Of a stretch of 64,000 nucleotides of DNA, positions 21,525-34,499 are shown piece by piece; the stretch's first letter is position 1, and every line of letters starts with the position of its first letter. Both the position numbers and the translations under genes were made by a program. Source of the DNA: Gymnopus androsaceus JB14 (Eukaryota; Basidiomycota; Agaricomycetes; Agaricales; Omphalotaceae); contig ML769385.1 of NCBI GenBank assembly GCA_009733575.1, positions 18,329-82,328 of the forward strand, written 5' to 3'. The notes below the pieces were generated by a model that was not told the origin of the DNA, did not search any database, and was given only the letters and a program-made list of their open reading frames with translations.

Positions 21525-23365
21525 ATGGCCCTGCCAACTCCCTTGGCTAGCTCTTTAACCCTCCATACTGACACGGAGGACCATCCACTTCATCATCAAA
21601 CAGCGCGTGAAATACTGTCTCGGGCACCCTTTATGGGTTTGGCTAGCTCTACGACGCTCGGACATCACGATGATTTCAATAAGACACATTGTTCCGATCC
21701 AGAAAAGTGCCACGAAAACCTCAAAGCTGGCAACGGAGCTACATCTGAATCACCGTATGCTCCTCCAGACGGTGGATGGAGAGCTTGGAGTACCGTTCTC
21801 GGTGCCTCTCTGGTCTCTTTTAGTACCTTTGGGTGTGTTCATTGGTCCCTGGCCACTACCGTTTCTCATGTATCGTTCCTTTAGGTTTGCGAATGGTTAC
21901 GGTGCCTTTGCCGACTTTTACAACACGGAGTACCTCACGAACTTTTCACCTACGCTGATCTCGATGATTGGAGCACTGCAAGTTTTTGTGCTATACATCT
22001 GTCCGTGCCTGCTTTAACCGATATTTCTTGATGCTAATATTGGTCTTTGCAGTGGCTGGTCTGTCTGGAGCAGTCTTTGATGCCGTCGGTCCTCGATACC
22101 TCATACCGTCTAGTGGGGCCGTTGTGGTACTCTCTATATTGCTGCTCTCATTCACGCAGCCTCAACAAATATATCAACAAATTCTTTGTCAATCCGTACT
22201 GTTTAGTGTCGGCGCAACCTTTGGGTGAGTCAATCTCAGCCTCGTTTCATCTCGTAGTTGACCTTTTTTTGCTCCTTGTCTCGCAGGTTCTTCCCCGCCA
22301 TCGCTCTGATGTCACATTGGTTCAAGCTTAAAATGCCATACGCTGTAGGGTGTTTGGTCTCGGGTGCAAGTATCGGAGGAATTGTATACCCTATAATGCT
22401 CAAAACGCTTATCCCGCGCATTGGATTCGGTGAGCGTCTTTCCCTTCGGAGCTCTACGTAACACTCATCTCTGTCCCACTTAGGATGGACCATCCGAGTC
22501 ATTGCATTGATAACACTCTTATGCTACCTCATTGCAGTCCTCACCATCTTCCCCCGTCGTCCCACCAAGCCTCTTCCCCGTTTCGCCCAGCTGCTGGATT
22601 TCAATGGGTTCAAAGATCCATGTTACCTCTTACTCGCGTTTGGATGTTGGTTCGCAGTGTTTGCGATATGGAACCCGTTCTTCTACGTTGGACTTTCCGC
22701 GGATATGGCTAATCCCGGATCACCTCTCAATGGATATTATCTCGCGATTTTATGCGCGGCCTCGATTGTGGGTAGAGTGAGTCCAGGTTTAATCGCGTTT
22801 CGGGTTGGAAGGTGTGTACTTGTGTTGGATCAGAAACTCGTTATACTGATGAAACGAAATGTTAGTTTCAACCTTATGTGCATATCGACTTTTGTTTCTG
22901 CTGCCCTTATATTTGCATTCTGGTACACGTCGTTCGCCGAAGCGAACCTTATTGCTTTTGTAGTGCTGTACGGTGTTGCTGCAGGACCGTTTTTCACATT
23001 GATTCCTGTATGTCATCTTTACTTTTCTCTGCGACTTGATTATTTGACTTCTGGACTCATTTAGCCTTGCGTGGCTTCGATATCCCCCATTGACAATGTC
23101 GGCGCTCGTTTGGGCTCGATGTACGCATTCATGGCGTCAGCTTGTCTCGCTGGTACACCGATCGGAGGCCTGTTCATTAAAACACGTAACGAGGAGAACT
23201 TTAGGCGGATGATACTGTTTTCGGTGAGTCATGGTTTCGTCGGGATGACAAGTTAGTATTTAAAATGCTGATAATGCTCATCAGGGCTTGATGACTTTTG
23301 TGGGAGCGATATTCCTGCTTGCAGCGCGAATGATTAGAGATAAAAGGTTTTTTGCCATTGTTTGA
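21525..23365 (+). CDS. MFS transporter, monocarboxylate-transporter type
   Basis: A multi-exon gene from the ATG at 21525 (MALPTPLASSL) to TGA 23363-23365. After a cytosolic N-terminus of about 85 residues comes PPDGGWRAWSTVLGASLVSF, the signature (D-G-G-W-R/G-W) of fungal monocarboxylate transporter homologues. It continues FANGYGAFADFYNTEYL (exon 2), AGLSGAVFDAVGPRYL, FFPAIALMSHWFKLKMPYAV, SGASIGGIVYPIML, CWFAVFAIWNPFFYVGL, LYGVAAGPFFTLIPPCVA and GSMYAFMASACLAGTPIGG, ending ARMIRDKRFFAIV. Twelve helices are plausible. Introns lie near 21,831-21,883, 22,000-22,049, 22,226-22,286, 22,431-22,483, 22,812-22,868, 23,009-23,063 and 23,224-23,284. It is a plasma-membrane proton-linked solute carrier by family; the substrate is unknown. 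No frame breaks were seen. Confidence 0.87.
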
Positions 23366-23950
23366 TTTTTTTTTTGGTGTTTCATTGCCTATAGAATATT
23401 CTAGTCTAGATCTCTCGTTAATGATTTACGCATATAGACACTGTGTGCTACTATACCTATGTAGAAGCGAATATTATCTTTAGATGTTTACATTGCAATG
23501 TGTATTTCTTAGAAGATGTTGACGGACTTGGCGGCACATTCAAATGTCCAAATTGAGTCGGTCAAAGAAGTAATTGACTTAAGGTTCTGAGAAGACCGTT
23601 GTACACCACTTTACTATGCAGTATCATCAGGATATGCCCTGTAGTAATTTAAAGATCTTCACAGTGTACATTCAACGCTTTCCAACCGCAAATCGCCATT
23701 ATTCGTCCATCCTAGTTCTCAGTGACACTACAAGCTACAAGGTTTTCATCAAGTCCGTAGAACAATCCTAAAGACGTGATTCGTTCTGGCAATCTCATTC
23801 AACAGCATTATCGTACAGTGCAATTCTCATGCATAGTTTACAAACACCAGTACAGTTTCAATACTCGTCGAGACCCAACGGCCTCTCGATTCGTTTCGCC
23901 ATTAGCTGTTTGTGATCCGATCACAACATTTTCACTGGGTATTCTTCGCG
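23366..23950. other. Intergenic, convergent 3' regions
   Basis: 3' flanks of the MFS gene and of the DUF6534-type gene. AT-rich; no gene or repeat was recognised. Confidence 0.4.
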
Positions 23951-25700
23951 TCAAGGTACACTCTGTACAAAGTGCCTCTCGGATCGTTTTGTTGAACGGC
24001 CACTGTTTGTGTTTAAATCAGCCAATGATAAATCACTGAAGCCTTGCGTCGATTGTTGGGATCTTCGAGATCTTCGAGATCTCGAATATGAGTCGTTCGC
24101 GGCCTGCTGGAGATGTATTTGTACTGATGAGTTGTTTTCTTTCCAGACATACAGTGGAAGGTACTCACGAAAGAAGACTCGTCGGTTGAGAGAACATGTG
24201 TATCTTGAATTTCTTAATCGTCGTAGGTCTGCTCTCGAGTTCAAACTGTGATATGAGTGTTAGCATCGGTTTATGACACATCTGTACATTTGATGAGGGC
24301 GCTTACTTTGCGAGAAGGGTGTTTGAGAAGACTGCAAAGCATTAATTGTTCAGCGAAAGTAATACTAATAGCGTCTTTGGATTGCGTACTTTTCGGTAGG
24401 ATCAACAATAAGGCAAGCCATACAACTGGAGAAATGGATTGTGAGTTAGAATGTCCACAGTACATACGATAGCTCACTTACAGTTATCTCGCATAGTCAG
24501 CAGCTACATGAAGCTTCTGGTCAGAAAACATTATGCAAAGCACTGAGAGGTTGATTTCACGTACACAAACCAGGATTGCAATACCGATTATACTAATGCA
24601 CACAAAGTTAAGCACAGATAATGCTCATGGAGCAGTTGAGAGACATGCTTGCCTAGTAAGCGCTCCAGTTTCTGCAAGTTGAAAAAGAGTTAGAATGCCA
24701 ATAAGCACCGCAAAAACTAGCCAATCGCAGCTTACCTATGGCCCATAAGATGAGCTTGTCCACCATTGCGACTGTGCTGAGATAGAAGAAGGTCGCGTAA
24801 GAGATTAAAGCAGATAAAAAACATCACACCTTTGATACGCGTCAACCCGTCTCTGTCTCAAATTCAACACCAAAGTAAGCATGATCGATGACATCGGTGC
24901 ATGTCCCAATAGATTGACTTGCAACGATGAGCAAGCGCCACTTTTGTACAAAGGGCTATATAGTAAGGTAATCGGATTGCCTCTATTGCACCAGCGATTA
25001 TGACACCGAATCGAGCCGAGATGAAGACTACGAGGGTTATGGGCACCAGCCGAACTAGGATGGATGAGGCAGATGTAAATTTGAAGAGACGGTAAGTGAA
25101 GTAGCCTTGAACTGCATATTATGAGTAGGGAAGAAAAAGGAAGACGAGATGATGTCACACACCTAAAGCCACACAAATCCCATAAAACATCGTTCCCAAC
25201 CCCAGCGTCACAGGAGCCTTTGCAAGGAAAGCAGGATTCCCGAATCCTGTGACCGACCAGTAGTACATGTAATGGAATGTACAAATTGTTTGACCGAGTT
25301 CTGCAAGCCTAGACAAATGATTTCATTAATGAGAAACCACAAATGTCACACTCAACTGACTCACCATAGGATATTGACCTAGTTAACAAAATGTAGTGTC
25401 GGTAGGCGTGAGCCAATCATTATCCAAAGCAGAGCGATTTGTTCCCAAAAAAAAGACGTACGAGGTATTTTATCCACCGAGAGTCGGCAGGGAAATTTTT
25501 ATGGTATGTGTATGTCTGTGTTGTCACCACGCCAAAGAGGATGGAAGAAAGGATTATCGCGATTTCGAGGGCGCCTGCTCGGAAATCAAGACCCAGTAAG
25601 CAAATAGCATGTACTATACTATAGTCAGAGATTAGGCGTACCAAAAGTCAAGCCTAAATCCAAATCCGAATTATCCGAGGCTGAACTAGAGCTAGCCATA
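23951..25700 (-). CDS. DUF6534-type seven-helix membrane protein
   Basis: Starts at the ATG 25698-25700 (MASSSSASDNSDLDLGLTFG). The next exon reads GALEIAIILSSILFGVVTTQ and then YHKNFPADSRWIKYL, the hallmark opening of the DUF6534 family (G-A-x-E-I ... S-x-x-L-F-G-x-V-T). Further exons read LAELGQTICTFHYMYYWSV, ITLVVFISARFGVIIAGAIE, and GACSSLQVNLLGHAPMSSI from the later helices. The C-terminal tail from about 24,244 is hydrophilic, with Arg/Ser repeats, ending near 23,951. About six to eight short introns are needed and some small exons near 24,250-24,780 are not firmly placed. The family is widespread in Agaricomycetes with unknown function; the topology suggests a membrane receptor or carrier. 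A (GA)n tract lies just 5' of the start. Confidence 0.68.
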
Positions 25701-25740
25701 CCAGTACTAAGACCCTGAGCCGGCAAACGAGTCAAGAAAC

Positions 25741-25742
<2 letters not shown>

Positions 25743-25772
<30 letters not shown>
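25743..25772. repeat. (GA)n microsatellite
   Basis: About fifteen GA dinucleotides on the plus strand, (TC)n on the coding strand of the DUF6534-type gene, 43 bases upstream of its ATG. A polypyrimidine tract in the 5' leader or promoter of that gene. Confidence 0.9.
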
Positions 25773-25775
<3 letters not shown>

Positions 25776-26832
25776 GGTTTAAGCAGCGAGGGATAATGAT
25801 GGAGTGGACTCAGTGAGAAACTACAGTAGCGATCCCAGCATTCTGAAATGCTCTCGGGATCGGGTACAGTATCATGCATTGACGACCCTGGACCTCTGAA
25901 TCTAGGAAAACGTCACGCTGTTAGATTGCTGGGAAGGCTCGAATCCACGGAGGACAACAGCGTGTGTACTACCCGAAAAGTTCTGAGACATAGTTAACTG
26001 TATCAAGCGCATCTTAGCATAAGAATTGGCTAAGTATTTGCCAGGTATCTGTCAAGACCCAAAGTTGGTGCCAGAACGGTTGAACGGGTTGTAACCGCTA
26101 CAGTTAACTTGACAGACAGCCGCCATGGAAAGAGTTCAATTTGGAAACTTGAGAAACAATATATGATGATATGATCCTGCAGAGAAGAAAAACGCGTACA
26201 ATAATAATTCAGCTCTTCAATGGATGGTCGTGGATGCCTGGATTTCAGACGCTGAACAGATGTTACATATCCACAGAATTTCCCAGAGACTCCCTGCAGG
26301 CTAGTCCTTTGAATGTTATCTCGAGCAGTCAGGATGGCTCTATGTATCCGCACTTCAGCGCTGCATCAGAATCAGACATGTCTACTCAAGTACTGAGTCC
26401 TACCTAGTCCTGCACTGTACCAGTCGTATCGATATGGCCCAATCTCAAAAGATAAGCAGGAAAAGTGGGTTTTGGGATGCCAATTCAATGTCGTCTTCAA
26501 ATGACAACCGTTCCATGTAAGACTGATTATATCGAAAACGCCAGGTGAAGATGCCGAACTAGCCGCACAGTAAGAATTGGGGTAAACATCGAGCTTCAGT
26601 CGACGATTGAATTTCGTTCTATTCATGGGTGGTGATACTATAATCATTATGGCGCAGAGATTACTGCTTTAGAGCCTTTATAAAAGCATAACATCGACAA
26701 TCAGTCCCGAAACCAAGTCTAAAGAAAGCTCTCACCAACATCATATGACATGATCTTCTTAATTCTCTGACCCTCAGTACTCCACCACTCCATCTCCTCA
26801 TTTAAATGTTTATCTAGCTTCAAAAGTTCCGT
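25773..26832. other. Intergenic, unassigned
   Basis: Two minus-strand frames of about 90-107 codons (26,030-26,353 and 26,372-26,647) lack recognisable features and look like chance frames. It probably contains the promoter of the gene at 23,951-25,700 and the 3' flank of the next gene. Confidence 0.4.
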
Positions 26833-27390
26833 TCATCTCTTTCTCGTCTCCTTCTTTTGCACAAGCGTATCATATTCTTCGAACCTCGGATCGCCATTAT
26901 CCGTCACCGCACACGCCACAGGCATCTGTCTGAACACCAGCAGATTCTCCAGCTCATTTCTCTCTTCATCCCAGCGCTCGAGATCTTCGATAATTCGATC
27001 TCCTCTTTGTACTACTTCCTCCAGTAATTTATAGCGACGCGTAGCTTCAACGCTCTTGGCTTCAAGCTTGTCGATTTGATCAAGTGAGCGAGAGATCTGG
27101 CGCTCGAGCCAGACATAGTAGAGGTCTTGGTAAACAGAATATAGGCTCATGCAAAGCCCGCAAGCGAATGTGGCAGCTCCGAATCCGAGAATGATATTCG
27201 AGCTGGAGCGTGCAAAAATAGCGCTGGGCAGAAATCGCGTGTAGATTGCTAGTAGTGGTTTTGAGATGGAAATAAGGACATCGTTTCTCATGAGTCCAGT
27301 CTGAGGGATTTGAGAAAGAATGTATGTCGCAGGCTCGCAGAGAAGAGAAAAGTTTGCGCGTCTGATTAGGCGCCCTTCTTCAGATATCAT
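26833..27390 (-). CDS. Small membrane-anchored coiled-coil protein
   Basis: A single-exon frame of 185 codons from an ATG at 27388-27390 (MISEEGRLIRRANFSLLC). Residues of about 66-95 (IILGFGAATFACGLCMSLYS and following) are a likely transmembrane helix. Residues of about 95-155 are rich in Glu/Arg/Leu heptads (RSLDQIDKLEAKSVEATRRY), suggesting a coiled coil, and the C-terminus is basic (KKETRKR). No family was recognised. It resembles small uncharacterised basidiomycete membrane proteins; topology and complex partners are unknown. The long frame with biased composition supports it being real. Confidence 0.55.
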   Translation of the reverse strand: MISEEGRLIRRANFSLLCEPATYILSQIPQTGLMRNDVLISISKPLLAIYTRFLPSAIFARSSSNIILGFGAATFACGLCMSLYSVYQDLYYVWLERQISRSLDQIDKLEAKSVEATRRYKLLEEVVQRGDRIIEDLERWDEERNELENLLVFRQMPVACAVTDNGDPRFEEYDTLVQKKETRKR

Positions 27391-27593
27391 GCAAAGAGCA
27401 TGAAGCTAAATGCTCTTCCAATACAACCGCTCGCTCCCTCCAGAACATCACTCAACGTATGGCATTCGATCTTCGTACATGCTCTTCCTTCTCCAAAAAG
27501 AGTGTCATTTTGTAACGACCTAAATCCTTTCTCTAGGCAAAAAAGTATCCAAATCCCAGTATGCGTCTCATTTACAGCAGAACTTTGATCAAA

Positions 27594-28025
27594 TCAAGGT
27601 CTTGCTGGAGACAACAATGTTGAAGGAACTTCGCAAGAAGGCTGACGCAGGCGATGCTCAAAAGGCTGTAGATGCCGCCCTAAGGTATTTTCTCTGCCTT
27701 TTCTTTTGACCTATCCGAACAAGGTTGAGACTCGGCTGTGGTGTACCATAGATAACACCCTCAGCAGCGACCACTTTATCAAAGCCGCTTTCAACGTCAA
27801 GGCCTCCCAAACCGCTCTATGGTCTACTCCATGTTCATCCCCTGGTACATCCTCAACCGAGCCGAAGTCACATCTTCCGCTTCACCCATCGCTCTCCTCT
27901 TTACCCAAACAGCTTCGAGCCAATGACATGGGATTTACAAGTTCCCGAGCTTTTATATCATATCAAGTGGATCCAAGGCATCGCAGGGGAGGGCGGCATT
28001 TATCATAAATTTATGAGGTTACAGA
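27594..28025 (+). pseudogene. Decayed coding fragment, unassigned
   Basis: Short coding-like pieces in different frames: MLKELRKKADAGDAQKAVDA (from 27,616), AFNVKASQTALWSMFIPWYI (about 27,790-27,850) and MTWDLQVPELLYHIKWIQGI (about 27,925-27,985). They read like one protein broken by indels, but I do not recognise the family. Frames shift at least twice, so no product is expected unless unrecognised introns restore them. Confidence 0.35.
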
Positions 28026-28298
28026 AAGAGGCTGCGGAAAGATGATGTGACCGAATCGGTATCGGTATGCAAATGCAGATATGAAGCTGACAGGGGTAAG
28101 ATGCTTTCTCAGTGTAGTATACTTTTGCAGTTATTCGAGACTTAGGAATGGTCATACAGGCTCTGGTAAGTGTGACCGAGATAAGAAGCCAAGTTATTGC
28201 AGCAGAAGTACTATTGAACGTTCTGTCCACTTGAAGCTAACTCGTTTGTAACAGCTGTCATGAGTGACTTTCAAGCCAGCTCTCTCTTATACTAACGT

Positions 28299-28590
28299 CT
28301 CCTGTCTGTTCACAACGCTGTTCTGGTGCCTTGCTCCATCGAAGATTGACTTCGAGGTACAATTAGAAATCTGCACTTTGTACTGACCTGTATACTCCGC
28401 TAACCACACTAGAGACTTCCTTACGGTAAATACTCATTCTTTCGACTCTTCTCTGAAGCCAATGGATTACGCAGATACTGCTGCGCCGCTGCCGCCGTCG
28501 TTCAAGTTGTTGAAATCGATACTCGGACCGAAATGAACCTGCACGTAAGTGCATCTAGTGAACGGTTTAAAAGACGAGTAATGCAGCATC
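28299..28590. repeat. Duplicated segment, unit 1
   Basis: About 290 bases nearly identical to 30,401-30,700 (shared start TGTCTGTTCACAACGCTG; shared interior CTCATTCTTTCGACTCTTCT; shared Ala-rich text with a run of Ala codons). Here it lies just upstream of the secreted-protein exons. Confidence 0.8.
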
Positions 28591-28655
28591 AGTTTGAGCT
28601 ATTGCTTAGCTATGTTCTCGACGCTCGAAACTATTTTCTTTTATTGTCCTTGTAG

Positions 28656-29255
28656 GACCACTTGCTCTTCAGACACTTGCGCAATCAAATGCAGTCGCCT
28701 ATAATGCCAGTGTAAGTCTCATTACTGCCATGAACCTATACTAGAATCTAATTCCAACTCTCTACTTGGGTGGCGCCTTTATTGTAGTATGACGAACTTA
28801 CCGCGACCGAAGTTGGTGTTCCCATCACCACATATGAGGAGCTAAATTACACCAACTGGAAAGTCTTCAGTGTCTCACCCGTGAACCTTTCCCCAAGTAG
28901 CTCTCCCCCGAACCACATTGACTTGAACGCCACTATTGGGTCTATGTCCGTCTGCAGCACCAGACGTCTGTTCAACCTGACCGGGTTCTACTTTGGTTGC
29001 ACGGCGTTGAAAGGCGAGTCCGTGGAGCCTGTACTCGTACCTTGTGACGTGCTGGTGACAGGGTACTCGAACAAACAACAAGTGATTCAGCGCACATATG
29101 TGTTTTCCGATGTTATTGCTGGACCGATGCAGAATGTTACGGGGTTGGGAGAGGTGTTCGTGGGTTTGGTTAAGGTTACGTTCCAGCTTGCACCTCCAGT
29201 GGGTCCTGTACTAGCATTGGATAACCTTCAGTATGTTATGTATGACAAGTTCTAG
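28656..29255 (+). CDS. Probable secreted protein (3' exons certain)
   Basis: Exons 28656-28711 and 28788-29255 encode LALQTLAQSNAVAYNAS, then YDELTATEVGVPITTYEELN and YTNWKVFSV, continuing to IDLNATIGSMSVCSTRR, FNLTGFYFGCTALKGESVEP, LVTGYSNK and VGPVLALDNLQYVMYDKF. Spaced beta-strand-like segments with a final AxDNLQ are the pattern of a family of fungal extracellular proteins with a jelly-roll-like fold, often with N-glycosylation sites (NAT, NLT, NVT are present). The signal-peptide exon should lie in the duplicated segment at 28,299-28,590, but no ATG-led hydrophobic exon joins in frame by my reading, so the start is unresolved. Function unknown. Confidence 0.6.
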
Positions 29256-30400
29256 CTGCCAACTGCAGTCAGAGGCAGTTACTTTACATACTTTTTCCTC
29301 ATGTGTTGTAGACTATAGGGGTTTGAGCTTGTACCGAGTCCCGACTGACGAGTTCAATTCTCTTCCATTCAACACATCAGATTCTTAAGTTGTTGCGGGA
29401 TCAGCGAAATACGAGTCGTCTTCATCGCATCAAAGGCACTCGTCTGTACTGGAATGTAAATATGTAAGCAGAAATAAACAAAATTTCAGCCTACCTCTTC
29501 CTCTTCGACCGCTTCTTGAACAAGGTCTGAATCCTGAACGTCCCTCGGGTCCATACTGAAGAAGCACTCGTGTACTGTAGCACAGCTGATGCTAAAACTG
29601 CCTTGAGAACTCGAATGAGATCCAGGTCGGGAGAAAGGTCGAATATAGAATTATGAGATGCTCCAGAGCGGGATTTCCGTTGGAATGGACCCAGAAGCAG
29701 CTGCAGGAGCTGGAGGAGCCTGCATAAATGACCAAACTGAAGATGGGTCGGAATAGAGGTCTCGAGGGTAAGAGGAAGAGTTCATTGCATAGTTTTAAGT
29801 TATTGTCTCTCGAGATGTGGAAGGTTTTGGATGCAGAGACAAATAACGTGCAGGTCAGCCCAAGCGTAACTTGATCCTTCAGTAAAGCTCCTCTGGTTCT
29901 TCGCGATTGTGCGGAGTTAGCTCTGGCAATGATGAACTGTCGGAATTCGAAGGGTAACTGCAGAGTACTCCGATAGCACGAAGGGTCACCGTCAGATGAA
30001 GGACTTGGAGTGCCTTTGCCTCGCCGCTGCCTGGATTCCGAATGGTAAAGCTCTTTCTCGTCTTTTCGCACATTTACAAATCGCCTCCGTCGTGACAGCA
30101 CTGCTGCCTCATTTTCAGACCTCGTTCTCGGGCTCCAATCGTTCACCCAATAAAAGTAGTAACTCTGCCAGTGCGAAACGGACTCCCGGTATTGTATGTT
30201 TTGTGGTACTCATGAAGTACTCAGACCTTGACTTCAAGACCCAATGTCATCTCACTGAACGCTGTTGACGGCCACTGAAACGACAAGTCCCCTCTGGTTC
30301 GTTAGACTCTGATTCTCGGCTGCAGTCAATTCTTCCAGTTCGGGTTCGTGCACCTGCTTCCAATAGCAAATGATACTAGCTGTTGCTTGAATCCTGTCTC
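29256..30400. other. Intergenic or decayed coding stretch
   Basis: A minus-strand frame at 29,592-30,146 (184 codons) starts well but no domain is seen. An overlapping minus frame (from about 29,780, reading MNSSSYPRDLYSDPSSVW) breaks at 29,660 and could continue in another frame. This may be one decayed gene; it is not called as a CDS. Confidence 0.35.
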
Positions 30401-30700
30401 AGTGTCTGTTCACAACGCTGTTCTGGTGCCTTGCTCTATCGAAGATTGACTCGGAGTTACAACTAGAAATCTGCACTTTGTACTGACCTGTATACTCCGC
30501 TAACCACACTAGAGACTTTCTTACGGTAAATACTCATTCTTTCGACTCTTCTCTGAAGCCAAGGATTAAGCGAACACTGTCTACTTGCTCTGCGCCGCTG
30601 CCGCACTCGTTCAAGTTGTTGAAGTCGATACTTGGATCCGAAATGAACTGCACGTAAGTGCATCTAGCGAACGGTTTAAAAGACAAGTGAATGCAGCATC
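30401..30700. repeat. Duplicated segment, unit 2 (5' fragment only)
   Basis: Second copy of 28,299-28,590. It includes LLCAAAALVQVVEVDTW coding-like text but is not followed by the secreted-protein exons. Small indels differ (for example an insertion near 30,575). It is probably a solo 5' remnant of a tandem duplication. Confidence 0.75.
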
Positions 30701-31477
30701 GGGTTTAGCCATCGCTCAGCCATGTTCTCCGAGCTCGAAGCTATTTTTCTACATTCTACACTGTGATATACCATCAGCTCGACACATTGTCAGAAAAATT
30801 AATCAAAGATCCACTACTACATATCAGATTTTGAATAACTTCGTCCTCAATGTCGAACTCTTCGAATCGCCATGTATATTCCTTCGCTCCATCATAAGTC
30901 TCCCCCATCTCCTTCAAACACCTCAGGATCCAGCGTCGATGATTCTAAACTGCGATGTCGTACCATATCTGTGGTGCACCGGAGCGCGAATCGAACCATT
31001 TTGGCTGATACAGTACGTCGGTGGTGATGGACGTGTCGATGACGGAACAGGGTGCACCGGCTGCAGAAGGTTGTGGTTCTAAGAAGGATGGGCTGTTAGT
31101 TTAGGTGTCCTTTTGACTATGAGATGGGGAGGAGGAAGCGTACAGATTTCTTTGTGGGACCTTGGAGCTTGTCAGGCTGTAGCGAGAGCTTAGAAAGAGT
31201 TATATAGTGGGTCAGAGCTCGGGTTTGTGAACCGAATTTAAGGGCATCGCCTCATAGTAGCTCACAATCATAGCTACTATCCTACGTTCATGAATTCATG
31301 TATTCTATCTGCATTCCATATATGTTGTCGTCGTCGTTGAGGCTTTCGAAGGAGTGATCTGGTAGGCCAAGGAAGAGGTCGAAGAAAGTTGTGTTATAGC
31401 TACAAACGGTTACAAGATACAGTATATTAGAGCAAAAGAATCGAGAACAGAGAAAACGAAAACAGAGCCAAGAACAT
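30701..31477. other. Intergenic
   Basis: Contains the 3' flank of the gene ending at 31,478. Short coding-like text on the minus strand near 30,850-30,950 (ILRCLKEMGETYDGAKEYTW) could be part of a decayed gene. Nothing else is recognisable. Confidence 0.35.
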
Positions 31478-32647
31478 TCATGAGATTCTGCGACGAGGAT
31501 CACTGCTCGCTCCCTGATCTATATTCAAGAACATTCCGATTATACGGGTACGGAACTGGTCCTTTAAACGACAGTCAGTATCCTGACACCATCGTTCTAA
31601 ACGCAGCGTGCTTACATTCTTATCATAAATCTTCATCAACGGCTTCACATCTTCCCAAGTCCATTTATTCGTCACCAACTGTTTCTCCTGAAGATGTTTT
31701 GTGGGCGCATTAAAGAACTTGACAATAAGACCCTGAAAGTCTCTTGGTTTCGCGTTGAATTCCTCTACAGTTGTAGGGAATCTTTTCTCGAGTCGGTCTT
31801 TCTCGATCTGTGCTAAGCGACGCGTTTCTTCCTCCCTACGCTGCCTATTGTACTCTTCCTGTTCGAGACGGAGGCGTTCGGCCTCTTGGGCAAGACGCTC
31901 CTTCTCTTTAACACGCTGGAGCTTGCGGTATAGCTCTAGAAGCTGTTTGAGATACGCGTAGTTGTGTCGGGAGATCGAGGGAAGGTGAGCGGGTGTGGGT
32001 GCGGTTAGGGTGAATGGGTATGGAGGAGTCGTCTCGTATAGTTCTACTTGTAACACAGTCAATATGATATCAAGACGTAGTACGTATAAACGTACTTTTT
32101 GTGCATTAGATGCATCAATCATTTCCTTCAACTCATCTTCCGCGTAATTCTTATGCGTCGCTTTAGGATTATCCGTAAACTCTCGCTTCATCCACACCCT
32201 AGGGTCTTCATCCAAGACTTCATTACGACTTTGATATCTATACTCGACGTCGTCTAGATATGCTGAAGCATTCAAATCATATATCTTTGACAGAAACGCG
32301 CCGTGGCTGGCGCGTAGATCATAAATTTCTTTCTGAACACTGACAGACGTGTCTGGTTCCGGAGGTTTAGTCCAGTCAGTATTCATTATCTCGTCGAAAC
32401 TTGTGAACAAATTCAACAAATTGTTCTGAACAGAGAATGACGCGTACCTAGGTATGGTTACTGAACGCAATTGTAGAATATCACGAGCGTGTTCAAAGAG
32501 TTCGATTTTTTGAGCTGTTGTGCTATCTGGATGATCTTCGGTGAATCCGTTTCGGCCTTGGTATTTTCTGCTAGGGAGACGCAGACCACGACGGGGAGGA
32601 ACAGAACTTGCAGGAGAAATTGCTGCAGCAGTGTGTGGCGTTGTCAT
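31478..32647 (-). CDS. 389-residue coiled-coil protein, unknown function
   Basis: One uninterrupted frame from the ATG 32645-32647 (MTTPHTAAAISPASSVPPRR). Residues of about 1-45 are Ser/Pro/Arg-rich and likely disordered. The middle is helical, with aromatic-rich stretches (YLDDVEYRYQSRNEV). Residues of about 238-292 form a strong charged coiled coil (RKLQRVKEKERLAQEAERLR, QEEYNRQRREEETRRLAQIE). The C-terminal part (TWEDVKPLMKIYDKNVSTLR) ends in RRRIS. A possible intron with GT/AG edges near 32,045-32,096 would break the frame if used, so I keep the single exon. I do not recognise the family; the charged helix suggests a scaffold-type or RNA/cytoskeleton-associated protein, but this is guesswork. 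Confidence 0.65.
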   Translation of the reverse strand: MTTPHTAAAISPASSVPPRRGLRLPSRKYQGRNGFTEDHPDSTTAQKIELFEHARDILQLRSVTIPRYASFSVQNNLLNLFTSFDEIMNTDWTKPPEPDTSVSVQKEIYDLRASHGAFLSKIYDLNASAYLDDVEYRYQSRNEVLDEDPRVWMKREFTDNPKATHKNYAEDELKEMIDASNAQKVRLYVLRLDIILTVLQVELYETTPPYPFTLTAPTPAHLPSISRHNYAYLKQLLELYRKLQRVKEKERLAQEAERLRLEQEEYNRQRREEETRRLAQIEKDRLEKRFPTTVEEFNAKPRDFQGLIVKFFNAPTKHLQEKQLVTNKWTWEDVKPLMKIYDKNVSTLRLERWCQDTDCRLKDQFRTRIIGMFLNIDQGASSDPRRRIS

Positions 32648-32785
32648 TTCGCAAATTGAGATGGTGGTACAAAGTCCACAGTGGGCCGTGAGAAATATTT
32701 CAGTCTCAGGGCGTTCAAACGTTCATGAGAGATTGCTATTGCCATTCATTTTCGACTGATGTACTTAGGATTACTCCAAAGATAA

Positions 32786-32875
32786 AGTAACTTCCGCATT
32801 CGATCCACCCTGTTTGAACTCCTTCAAACATTGCATAAAGTTCTGGAAAGGTTATACAGTCAAGATCTAGCTTTT
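32786..32875 (-). repeat. Remnant of an additional F-box copy
   Basis: TTTGAACTCCTTCAAACAT (32,812-32,830) equals the C-terminal coding end of the F-box copies at 34,535 and 39,292. The bases right after it, TTCTGGAAAGGTTATACAGTC, equal an internal part of those genes (35,100 region). The about 500 bases that lie between them elsewhere are deleted. This marks a fourth F-box unit left of OYE copy 1. Confidence 0.75.
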
Positions 32876-32928
32876 CTCAAGCCCACTGGTACAAGCGAAA
32901 CGTTCGTCAATTAGCGAAGATGAAAATA

Positions 32929-34227
<1,299 letters not shown>

Positions 34228-34499
34228 TGTGGTTGATACCGACACTTGCCAATCGTTGCATGCTTTTATAGTCTACGATTACCGACCCCTGCCTCCCCTT
34301 GCCTAGATTACTCCTCGAGGCTGGTCAGACAAATAGAGATTATTCCACGAAACTCATGCCCGACAAAGCGATTACTAAGGCAAGTTGGTTTTGTTAATTC
34401 CCGGTTTTCCGGTAATTACTTATAAGTATCACAAATCTCCCGTACTTATGACAGACCTACTGCATATGCTTCAGCCTTTGGCATTGTCGATTGATATAC

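Noticed and set aside
29592..30146. 184-codon minus-strand frame
   Set aside because: No domain, no consistent exon joins, and a competing frame in the same strand looks equally coding-like; not supported enough to call.
32045..32096. Intron in the 389-residue protein
   Set aside because: GT/AG edges exist, but removing about 52 bases breaks the frame, whereas the unspliced frame stays open throughout.
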